Shown: positions 33,823 to 44,054 of the stretch, piece by piece
How the letters are laid out: every line of letters starts with the position of its first letter
How positions within the stretch are numbered: position 1 is the stretch's first letter
NCBI GenBank assembly: GCA_020726505.1
Contig: JAHLEZ010000006.1
Location: 3,224,001 to 3,288,000, forward strand
Reading direction: 5' to 3'
Origin: Leptodontidium sp. MPI-SDFR-AT-0119
Taxonomy: Eukaryota > Ascomycota > Leotiomycetes > Helotiales > Leptodontidiaceae
DNA length: 64,000 bases
Made by a program: the position numbers and the translations under genes
Notes under the pieces: model-generated
What the model was told of the DNA's origin: nothing
The model's input: only the letters and a program-made list of their open reading frames with translations
Database searches by the model: none

Positions 33823-34632
33823 AGAGCTTATATTTGCCCCGTCTTTTCTCTCCTTCTCTGCCCTTTCTAGGTTAACATGCCACTCCTATAGCGTGCTTCC
33901 TAAGTAAACTCATAGCCAGTTATACGTTTGCGGGGTTACTTGTTTGTTCCGAGTAACTTTCTTTAGGGCGAGACTATTTTGGGCGGGGCCCTAGCAACTA
34001 CGTGAGAATAGAAGGCTGTTCTAAGGCGGAGCCAGTTTACAGGCTACTAATATAGCCTCGTAGACTTTCTTTTGCTCGTAGTAAGCTTAAGGCCTACCTA
34101 GATTGATTTAAGGCTATAAAGGACGTCGTATGCCAGTGCCTGCCGAGCTTCGACGTTATCACTCTATACTCTTGATTTGGCGTGACAGTTGCTATATCCT
34201 AGACTAGCGAAATCGCCACGAGCAAGACATGTCACGATAAGAGAGATCAATTGAGATAGATAGTGTAGCTATTATTTCTTATACTAGCTCTGTATTTAGA
34301 ATCCACCGTAATTTTGACCTCTTCCCAGCTCACTCCCAGGACCCCATAAGCCCCCTATAATCTGCTAGGACCTTTCTCCTGTGAGCCTCGCGATAGGAGA
34401 AATTTCTTAGGAGATCACAGGTCCTGGGACAAGATTCCTGGGACATTACGGCTCCTGTGTGAGGGTTTGACCCCCAAGTCACGTGTACGCGAGTATATAT
34501 CCTCGCTCAGGGGCCAGATTTCGGCTCCCTGTGTGAAGTAACATACCTCATATTGACCCAGACAGGCTGACATTGCTATCGAAGCCCCCAAGCTGCGCAA
34601 ATGTCAAGAAGTTCGATTGTGTAGACGAAAAA
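33823..34632. other. Spacer between DUF3435 gene and HET gene
   Basis: No gene recognised. A palindromic block (GGAGAAATTTCTTAGGAG, about 34396-34413) resembles, in inverted orientation, a block at about 37786-37803 on the other side of the HET gene. Confidence 0.35.
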
Positions 34633-36465
34633 TTATTCAAGAACGATTGTTTCCGAAACGACACCAGACAACTCCACCGCCTCGCCCATCATGAGTCCTA
34701 GGATGATGCATTCGCCAACAAGGAGGTATCGGCCGTCTACCGCTGGACGGATGGCGTACGGGAGCTCCATACCATCGAAGACACAGATGAAGTCTCCCTC
34801 CATGGCGATAGGCGGTAGCCAGCCTATTCTCCCGTTCTTCGTACGGCCAAATCGCCGGTGTAGCTTTTCCACTATCATACTTTCCAGGAGATGGCTCGAT
34901 TTGAGGCTCATGCTTGCCATCACGGCAGTTAACCACCTGCCATGGTCGTTTTCGTATGCCATGGCTTTGTAGAGACGTATTTGAGTAGAAAACTCGCTCC
35001 TGACCACTTCCAAACTCTGATATACTTCTTTGTTAACGAGGAAGTCGCCCAGCAGTGCGTTTTGGAAAGCTTCCTCGTTGTTGGCGATGCTAGTGGTCTT
35101 CGCGATGGCCAGACATTCTTCCAGCCATTGGTACCTCTGTCTCAGCATCCTTTGGAGATTCTTCCTGTTCATCAAAGTTTGGACGATGCGAGCGTCGCCA
35201 AGGCTTCGACTTTCCGACCCGAGAACTTTAAGTCTGTCGACGATGCGGCCGCGGATCATCAGCATATTACCGCCATTGTCCAACTGTGTTTCAAGCACCG
35301 TGTCTCCAGATGCATTGTGGTCTTTGTACTGCTGCACCGTGAACTGGGAAGCTAAGATGCTCCCGTCCCTGTCCGCCAGCACGCTTTCGATGTTGGGCAA
35401 CCAGGAACGTACCCGGCGCTTCAACGGCGCAAGGTAGACAAGAGACCACAGCAACTTAAGGTTCATGCTGTCGGAGACACAAGCATATGCGAGCTTTCGG
35501 CAAACCTTTTCTATCGGGGTTCCGTAGTCAATAAGATCAAAGGTGTCTGCATCGGATGCGATCCCCACCATCGCAAAGACGTGGTCGCGGGAGTCGGCAC
35601 ATCTGAACTCCAGCGTCTTCACGATGAGATACAGCAAGAGTTGCTTCTCTGGTACCGCAATCCGCGTGAGAAGAGTCGCCCGCAACATACTCATTCCCAA
35701 CACTTTCGCATTCGATTCCAGAGGCTGGGGGCAGAGTCGCATGAAACCCTCCTTTACGTTTGGACACCACTCAACGAAGTTCATCCAGTCAGCCAATAGC
35801 GTCCAGGGGAGAGTTATTCTGCCGGCCACCATTATTGGCGTATTGGACTTTACCAGCTCTTGAATGACCCATTTCCGTGTAAACCACGGACGGTTTAGCA
35901 GAGCCCAAATATGTTCAAAGGCAGCTGCCCGGTTCTCGCCGAACGCCGCCTGCAACGTCTTCTCCGCCCGATTTCTGCTGATGAAATCTGAGTCATTCGA
36001 TGCGGGCGGATCACACTCCAATGAGTCCCAAGCCACGGAGAATTTGCGCAACAAGGCAAAGGCCATCTTGACCTCGTCCGACTCCTCGCCAAGCCAGATG
36101 GCTGTAGAGATCGCCGCGGTGTAGATGTCGCCCATGATTCTAACCTGCTGGCTGCGCTCCAGGATGTCCTCTTGGTTGATGCAAAGCGCATCAGCCCAGA
36201 GAAGGGTCTCACAGGCGGGCTGTCGGAGATGCTGCAAAGCGCTGTGCAGGCTGGGGCCGATCTCGACAGTGAGGCCCGAGCAACGAATTGCTTTTCGGGG
36301 TTTCGAGTCGCCCCATGCGTAGGACAGTGCGATAAAGGATGGCGTTGTGTCAAGGGAGGTGTGCACCAGCTCACCGGACAACTCATCCGCCTCTGCTCCA
36401 GCATAGAGTTTCAGGAGGCGTACTTGGCGAGTCAATGTGAGCGGGGAGTATTGGTACTTTTTCAT
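34633..36465 (-). CDS. HET-domain protein, intact single-exon
   Basis: This is a 610-residue frame without introns or stops. The three conserved HET-domain blocks are present: ALSYAWGD (about residue 48), LLWADALCINQED (about 90-102) with IWLGEES (about 125), and RPWFTRKWVIQEL (about 205). The DHVFAMVGIASD block follows near 295, and the C-terminal half is helical with no extra domain recognised. HET proteins are cytoplasmic effectors of heterokaryon incompatibility, often acting with STAND NLRs to kill fused cells. The gene is G+C-balanced and undamaged although RIP-decayed mobile DNA lies on both sides, which suggests selection or recent arrival. The start at 36465 is the first Met and gives the usual short lead-in to the domain. 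Confidence 0.9.
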   Translation of the reverse strand: MKKYQYSPLTLTRQVRLLKLYAGAEADELSGELVHTSLDTTPSFIALSYAWGDSKPRKAIRCSGLTVEIGPSLHSALQHLRQPACETLLWADALCINQEDILERSQQVRIMGDIYTAAISTAIWLGEESDEVKMAFALLRKFSVAWDSLECDPPASNDSDFISRNRAEKTLQAAFGENRAAAFEHIWALLNRPWFTRKWVIQELVKSNTPIMVAGRITLPWTLLADWMNFVEWCPNVKEGFMRLCPQPLESNAKVLGMSMLRATLLTRIAVPEKQLLLYLIVKTLEFRCADSRDHVFAMVGIASDADTFDLIDYGTPIEKVCRKLAYACVSDSMNLKLLWSLVYLAPLKRRVRSWLPNIESVLADRDGSILASQFTVQQYKDHNASGDTVLETQLDNGGNMLMIRGRIVDRLKVLGSESRSLGDARIVQTLMNRKNLQRMLRQRYQWLEECLAIAKTTSIANNEEAFQNALLGDFLVNKEVYQSLEVVRSEFSTQIRLYKAMAYENDHGRWLTAVMASMSLKSSHLLESMIVEKLHRRFGRTKNGRIGWLPPIAMEGDFICVFDGMELPYAIRPAVDGRYLLVGECIILGLMMGEAVELSGVVSETIVLE

Positions 36466-38275
36466 TATATTTGATTACTGGATAACAGATTTTCTTCGAT
36501 CGTGTGGAGGGAGAAGGATAGGAAAGTTCTAGGAGGGAGGTGAGGTATCACTTGACCAAAGGCTGCAAGGCAGCAGCGTGGCTCAGACACGAATCTGTAT
36601 TACTAATATAAAATTTAACTTAGTCACCGAAACCATGTTCGCAGCGAGAAGACCGACACCAACAGAAAACACCCTTAACGTCTATCCCTGCGTGCCGACC
36701 TGTAACGAGACAAATTGTAGATACTTCGAGTTCAAGCGACATGTCTCTCCCTCGCCAATTTATGAAAGCTTTATTAGCATGTTCCTATTTTGGACCTACG
36801 TACGCTGAAATAGCTAACATTGAAACAATTTTGGGATGCCTGATCGCAAAATCATTGGGGATAATTGTGACCCCCAACGCTCACCTGGACCCGCCTATAA
36901 GAAGATACTTGATACCAAAGAGCAGCTTCATAATGATCATTAAGATGTTGAGTATTTAACGGAGAATGCTCGAAATAATAGCAAAGAGACTCCGCTGAGA
37001 TATGAGGGTTCTCTACTCTGCGCTCGGGGCTTGGTTGCAATTGATGTTAACGCAGGTTAACGCAGGCCAGGGAGGCTTAAGTTAGTTAGCCTCAGTGTTA
37101 TGGAGGGAGGAGCACAATGCTCCTGGTCGGAATAATTGCGGGTAGTGGGCCAGGAGTCAACATTTGGATGGCACTATCTGAAGACGAATGATCCACAATT
37201 ATGATCATTTGACAATATTAATAATTCCATCAATTTTGAGAGGATACATTGATTAGGAAAGTCTATCAGTTAGGGAAGTGTTCTTGAGGTAACGTTATCT
37301 CTATTCATTCGCCAGCGAGACAAAATTACCCCGTACCAATCAATAGTCCACGAGTCTTGGTGGCCAGTAATGGTAGAAAGGGGATGTGTAATTAGTATAG
37401 ATTAAATCTGTAATTAATAGATAATGCCTAGGAATTCGCGCAGTTGAATGTCGTGCAAAAACCAAGTATTGTGTAAAAACCAAGTGGTGTGGAAAAACCA
37501 AGTGGTGTGGAAAAACCACGTAGTGTGCAAAAACAAAAAAGTGTGTAAGCAACCAAGCACTGTATATAAGTAGATAGTTTCTTTATCAGATGGAAGCTTC
37601 GTGCTTAACTCAAATAAAGTATTTCATACCTAGTTTAGTAACTTGCAATACACGACTTGACCAGTGACAGCTCCCCTATCCGTACCCTAGAATACCAACC
37701 TACTTGCACCTCTAGTCACCACCAGACTTAATGGTTTGTTACACACAGGTCCTATGAAAAGTCGCTTAGGAGAACACGGTTCCTAAGAAATTTCTCATAG
37801 GAACTATGCTCTCCCAGGATGTCACGGTTCCATGAGTTCGACGTAAACGTGGCATGTATTGACGAAGAGGTCGCTCGAATTAGGGGACCTCGATGGTATT
37901 GACGTGGCTCTAATCATTTGCAAGCATAGTCGATATACTATATATAAATCTAGGGACTATGCATCGTGGCCACTATCTATAGTAGAGATAGTAAGTAAAA
38001 GCAATTGCTTGCTTAAAATACACGACCGGTGCTAATACTTATATAGCAAACTACTTATCCTCTCCTAAAGAATATACTACCGGAAGATATCGAGAAGCGC
38101 CTTTCTAAACATATAGGAGAGAAAAATTGCCTAGGTAAAACAATGAGAGAAGAATAATAAACAGTAGGCAGACTACCTGCAACTAGATCGATAACTAGCA
38201 GTTTCACAAAGGGGGAATAAGACTATAGCTATAAATATCAGGAAATAAAGTTACGCCGAATTCTCTTCAAGCTCT
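36466..38275. other. Upstream region of HET gene and spacer to Gypsy copy 2
   Basis: The first 100 bases upstream of the HET start are purine-rich and probably contain its promoter. No further gene is recognised. The region includes a doubled GTTAACGCAG near 37047-37066, a minisatellite at about 37454-37560, and an AAATTT-centred palindromic block near 37786-37803. Confidence 0.4.
37454..37560. repeat. Short minisatellite (about 17-19 bp unit)
   Basis: About five imperfect copies of a unit like AAAAACCAAGTGGTGTGG are arranged head to tail. The reverse strand reads as a repetitive Val-Phe-His-rich peptide, but there is no sign that it is translated. Confidence 0.7.
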
Positions 38276-38575
38276 TGTTACGGCTGGCCAAAGGTTGATA
38301 CGGCGAGTTGACTCAAGCTTTGTATTTGGACCTAAGGCTACGCTCAGAATCGAGAAGAAAAGACAAGGAGGAAAGGAGAGCTCTCTGTAAGGGGGAGCTC
38401 GAGTATAAATACATAAAGGAGCCTCCTAATAGGGCCTAGCGTAGTCGGGGGCCATTCATCCACATGTCGCAGGCTCGCCACTAAGTCTTCCCTATTAGGC
38501 TTAGCGCCGTCGCATAGCCAGCGATACTACGAGCCCGTGTCGGTTAAAATGCGAGGCGCATCGTAGGTCGTAACA
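38276..38575 (-). repeat. LTR (3') of Gypsy copy 2
   Basis: 300 bp, matching the copy 1 LTRs in reverse. It is directly followed by TTA and a run of 13 C (38579-38591), the polypurine tract read from the other strand. Confidence 0.92.
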
Positions 38576-41500
38576 TTACCCCCCCCCCCCCTTAAAAAAC
38601 TGCGTCCGCGCAGTTGTAGCTATGACCGTGTCGTCCTCGAGGTCGTTGTAGTCGTCGATACCTGCGTTATAAGCCTCTAGCCACTTAGGGAGAGCTCTCG
38701 GGGGGCCCTTGGCGTTAGGATGCTCGAGGTGGAACTGTTTAACTATATGCGGAGCCGTTATAGTATCTAAGTATAGGTACTATTTTAAGTCTTTATCGGC
38801 GCCTAGCCACTTAATACGATAAAATAACTTGTTTCGTATAACCTTAAAGCTAAGGATGCCTTTAATTTCCCACTTATTCTACTCAGGCAGTAGCTAAATA
38901 GGTGCCGGCGTAGCTCTAGCTTGTCCTGGCAGGGGGTTGTCGACGTACTTACGGAGCGAGTGCGAGTAGAAAACAGGGTGAATTAACTAGTCTTCTAGTA
39001 ACTTAACTCTCTAGCTCTCTTCTTCCCTAGTGATTACCTTAATAGGGCCGTACTACTTATTAAATAACTTCCTTGAAGGTTAGTCAACGTTCTAGTTCTG
39101 AGTGTCGACTAATACTAAGTCGCTAACGTCCTAATCGACAGCGCGTCGTCCACGATTCGCCAGTTGTTCTATTTTCTCTTATTAGTCCTTTAAGGACGAT
39201 TATGCGACTTCTATAACCTCCTTTATTCACAAGGCTACCTATAGAGCCTCCTCGCGGTTGAGTCTCTCTGTTACTGTAGCCGGCGGCTCTAGGTTAATTA
39301 GGTCTTAGGAAGTCCTTAGCTCAGCGCCGTTAAGTAGTTAGAAAGGAGACAGGCGGCCTAAGGACTCGTGTAGTAACGTTAGTTAAGCGATATCTATAAT
39401 CGGTAAGAGGTCGCTCTAATTGTCTTAGTAGTAATAATAAAAGAGACGAAGCCGCTACTTAATATATTAGTTTGTTACTTCTATTTAGCCGTCGACGTTC
39501 GGGTTATACGCCGTCGTTAGCTTTACCTTAGTCCCGAGGATACGACAGTACTCTTTCTAAAAGGAGGAGACGAACTAAGGTCCGCGGTCCGAGACAATAG
39601 AGTCTAGTATACTAAAGTGTCGAGTCTAATAAACGAGGAAGAGAGTAACTATGCCTTTCGCTATAATTATATTATTATAAGGTATTAAGACCGGTTTCTT
39701 AGATAAGCGGTCAACGATAATTATAGCGAAGTTGTAACTGTGCTTGTCTAATAGTAGCTTCGTGAAATCCATCGTGAGGTATTAGTACGGCCGAGCGGGG
39801 ATTAACAGGGGGTATAAGAAACCAGGAGTCTTATCTCTTTTAGCCTTTTGCCGGGAGTAACTGTAATTCGCTACGTATCGAGCTACGTTTATAGAGAGGC
39901 TATTCTAATAGTATTTACGGCTTAGTAATGCCTTTATCTTCCTGATCCCCGCGTGTGCTACTAATAGCTAGGAGTGTATATGACGGATAAGTATCGTGCG
40001 AAGCTCTGGCGGCTCTAAGGGCACTTCTAGGCGTCCTTGGAAAAGTAACTTGTCGTTTACTAGCTTGTAATCTAATAACTATTCCCTGGCTTTTTGTCGG
40101 AGAAGCTCTAGCGAAGGCGAAGACTTATTAATTGCGAGCACTTGATTAATAACATCGTATTCCGCGACGTTATAGGCTACTATAGAGTTAGGGTCCAGCT
40201 CTTCCGGCATAAGGGTCTCCGGGTCGACTAGTACTTCTATATTAGGCTCAGGTTCCGGCTCTGGCTCTGGCTCGTCACGTGTCTCAACCTCGTAGTCCGG
40301 GATTATAGCCTCTACAAGTACTAGGGGTACCGTCTCTACGACATTAATATAAGCGTCTATGGGGTCGACGGCGGAGAGCTGAAGGTCGCTGGCGACTCGC
40401 GAGTCAATTTTGTCGGTCGGAATCAACTGTTGACTACAAATAGCCCGCTTACGTGCCTCTATCGCCGTGAGGTCTTAATCCCGTCGAGACAGGGTATTAG
40501 CCAACGTATTAGTCGTCCCGGTACGATATATAATCGTAAAATGGAAATCCGCAAAGAACTCAGCCCATCGAGCTTGCCTAGCCGTAAGGTCCTTGGTAGT
40601 CATGATTTGGTGGTCCACACCTTGGCGATGCGCTGGTAGCTCGTCGGAGGCTCGCCGGGAGAAGAGAGGAGCATACTCTTAGTACTCTACCGGGAGCTTC
40701 TTACTTACTAGCTTATTATCTTGCGCGTACTTAGCCTCTAAGGCCTCCTCTGGGGTCAGGTCTCTATTTATTAATGCGAGTTCGACGCTTAGCTAGTCTA
40801 GGGCCTCTCGCCGGCGACGAGTCAGTTCTTAGTCGATCTCAAGTACTAATGTCACGAAGGTTTATACTTTATTCTTCTTAGCCCTCTTAAGTCGAAGGTA
40901 CGTCGTAGACATCGCTACTACTAATATAAGGAAGATTTTCGTAGTGAGCACCTTTGTCTAGTGATTCGCTAGAGAGGCTCTACGGGTTCTCTTGTCCTTA
41001 AGTAGTGATCCTAGATCACGGGATATTAAAGGGTTTAATTGCTTTTTTATAACCTGTAGGCGCTCTTTGACTTTTTTAGTAAAGCTCGAGGGTCGAGTTA
41101 GCGAGACGCTAGCGGTAGGTTAGACGGGGGCCTTTATCTTAGGGGAATCGTCGAGCGCCGCAAGCTTAGCTTGTCTCTGGCGGTGGTCATTTATGTCTAT
41201 AAGGGCATCCCTTCGTTCTACGTTAAGTTAGTGAGACTTAACGATTAGCTTGTCAGAACGGTTAATATCGACGAAGACTCGCTAGTCAAAGTACGGCTAG
41301 ACGGGTATATTTAATGGCCATTCTAGCCGATTGCGGTTCTTTGTATACGACTACTTTAAGTCGTAATACTTAAGGAACTTCCGACTAATTAAGACGTTAG
41401 TGTTTCCTAAGTCAGTCACTAGAAAGGGGAAGTTGATTCGCCGGCAGTCAATCGTTAAAGTAAATAAGACGGCCGTATCGATTGGCTTGCCTTTCTTACT

Positions 41501-43414
41501 ATTGTAATTAGTTAGGATAATTAGCTAAGGAAAGGATATAAAAGAGATATTAAATTACTTAACGAGTCGGTATGTAAAAGAGGTTTTAATAGCACTGAAA
41601 ATATTAACTCTGCCATTAATATATGTAAGAGTCTTAGTAAAGAATCTATTCCTTCTTAGTTTAATACTAATTAAGAATTGTCGTCCTCTAATAAGAGCAC
41701 GGAAATTAAATGCCAAGTCCTTCCATAAATTGTGGCCTATACCGAGGTGTGAGTCTTTGCCACGGCCTAGGAGTTTTTTAACAGCTCGTCAATCTCTAGA
41801 TCCTCGCCGACGACTAGCTGTGAAATCGACTTATTAAGAGCCTAGTCTCTACGGCGCTTGGGACAGCCGCTGGCTTAATGGCCGGTCTTGCTGTAGTAGA
41901 GACAAGTGTCGGAAGAGACGTCCTTAGGCGCAGGAGGAGGTACGGGGGACTCAGGTCGGCGCAGGACAGGCGAAGGGGAGGGCGTACGCTGGCGAACATC
42001 TAACGACTGTCTTGGAGTCGGTGGTCTCTATGCGTGAGTAGTAAGGGTAAGTGAAGTCGAACGCTAGCTGTCCTTCTTTAAGATGCCGCGCAAGTCGCTA
42101 GTACTAGTATTATTAAAGGAGACTCGAGGGGCTTCGCGGACAGTAGTAATAGTACGTCTATTAGCTCGTCCGGTAGTGATATTCCGTAGCTCGCGATCTG
42201 AGACGGCTAAGAACTCGTTAAGAGCCGTATAATCTCTGGCGAATTTATACTTCTTAGTTTAGATATTATACTTAAGCTTATCTAAGACTTTCTTATATAC
42301 GTCGTCGAACTAGTAGTTAAGTGAGATTTTTCTAGTAACCGCGTAAGTCGTGAACTTTGTACGGAACTCGTTATAAGTTATACTACTTATTTATAGTTAG
42401 TTATACTTAAGCTTAGCGGCCTATACTCGGTTGTAATTAAAGAAACGTTAGTCTAAAGCCTTTAAGACGTCGGCGGCTCCGTTAAAGTCTCTAGCGAAGT
42501 CGGGGTCTATTCGTTAAAGAATAATAGTCTTAGCCTCTCCCTTTATATACTTAAAGTAAGTATGGACTTACGATTCGCTAGTGAAGAAGTTACTTAAGTA
42601 TTTCTAAATAAAGAGCTTTATATTTATCTTTTAGGCGTCGTATTTAATTTTGCCCTTATAATCGCTAAAGGGGGTACAAGGGTACTTGACCTTATTAGGC
42701 TCGACGGCGGGGATGCCGGGGTTTAGCTTAGGGAGGTAATAGTCGGCGGTAGGCTAGAGGTCCGCCGTAAGGGCTCGCACTAATTAGTCAGAAGGAGAGG
42801 GAGTGCCAGTCTCTTAGCGAGGGTTATCGATAGTATATTAAGTAAGGACTTGTGTAACGGCGGCGGCGACAATAGAGCTAACGGAGTCCTTAATTAGCTG
42901 ATTTACTTTAGCTTGTTGAGCGGGGGTAAGGCCCTCTATATCGGTAAGCTCTAGCGATACGTCGAAGAAACGCTAGGGCTTGTCCTCTGAGTCTAAGTCG
43001 AATCCGTTAAAGCTTTCCGGCTCTTCCGAGAGAGTCTCGACTAAAGAGATAGGGGTATTAGTAAAGCCTAGCCGTACAAGGGCGCTCCTTTCTTTAGAGC
43101 TTCGCTGACGAGGGGGAGAGACTAGTAAAGGTAGTAGGGTAGGGTTAAGGGGTGTTTGAGGTTGTTAATTAATTTGTTAATTAGATATACGTTCGAAACA
43201 GCGGCGCGCGTCAAGTTACGGTAAGGTAAGTTAAACGCGAGAGAATATCTAGCTTTCTCTAGGACAATTTACTACGAAGGCAGAGAGGTGCTTATTTGTC
43301 GAATAGGCTAAGGTATTAAGGCTCGTTATTAACTTGTTATAAGGGCAGGTCGACAAGGCGCAAGACTAAGTGAGATATAACGCTTTATAACGAAGGGGTG
43401 TTAGTCTTTTCTTA
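38576..43414 (-). pseudogene. Gag-pol remains of Gypsy copy 2, lacking most of the reverse transcriptase
   Basis: On the minus strand the gag region (about 41900-43150) retains a recognisable zinc-knuckle stretch. The protease region (about 41250-41700) and the RNase H tail and integrase (about 38600-40650) follow. At about 40600-40625 the sequence jumps from the start of the region preceding the reverse transcriptase (copy 1 about 29320) to the RNase H region (copy 1 about 30475). About 1.15 kb, including the catalytic YxDD, is thus missing. One stretch (40079-40426) remains open for 115 codons, with a Glu-Pro repeat. RIP damage is lighter than in copy 1 but present. Confidence 0.85.
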
Positions 43415-43669
43415 TATTACGGCTAGCTAAAGGTTAATACGGCGAGTTAACTCAAGCTTTATATTTAGACCTAAGGCTACGCTCAAAATCGAGAAGAAAA
43501 GACAAGGAGGAAAGGAGAGCTCTCTGTAAGGGGGAGCTCGAGTATAAATACATGAAGGAGCCTCCTAATGGGGCCTAGCGTAGTCGGGGGCCATTTATCC
43601 ACATGTCGCAGGCTCGCCACTAAGTCTTCCCTATTAGGCTTAGCGCCGTCGCATAGCCAGCGATGCTAC
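43415..43669 (-). repeat. LTR (5') of Gypsy copy 2, first part
   Basis: This is 255 bp of the 300 bp LTR, cut by the Copia element. The rest lies at 49367-49411. The first bases read TATTAC instead of TGTTAC, a transition. Confidence 0.9.
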
Positions 43670-44003
43670 TGTAAAATAGAGAATGATGGTGTGAATGATG
43701 ATTCTATTGAGGGGGCATTTCTAGGTCTATATAACTACTTTGAGTACTGAGTACCAAGCTCTCGCATCGGTTATTAGCTTTGTATCAAGTTACTAGCTTT
43801 GTATCAAAGGCTCGCATCAGTTATTAGCTTCGTATCAAGTTACTAGCTTTGTATCAGAGGCTCGCATCGGTTATTAGCTTTGTATCAAGTTACTAGCCTT
43901 GTATCAGAGGCTCGCATCGGTTATTAGCTTTGTATCAAGTTACTAGCCTTGTATCAGAGGCTCGCATCGGTTATTAGGCTCGCATATGGCTAGTATTCTT
44001 ATA
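43670..44003 (-). repeat. 3' LTR of Copia element with internal tandem repeats
   Basis: 334 bp. The central part (about 43764-43980) is four to five copies of a unit of about 50 bp containing CGCATCGGTTATTAGC and TATCAAGTTACTAGC, with small differences between units. Confidence 0.92.
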
Positions 44004-44054
44004 GCCCCTCGTAAGATATATTATAATTTATTTATTTATATCTTATCTTTTATT

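Noticed and set aside
34691..36474. Several plus-strand frames of 60-137 codons
   Set aside because: All are shadows opposite the intact HET gene and have no domain features.
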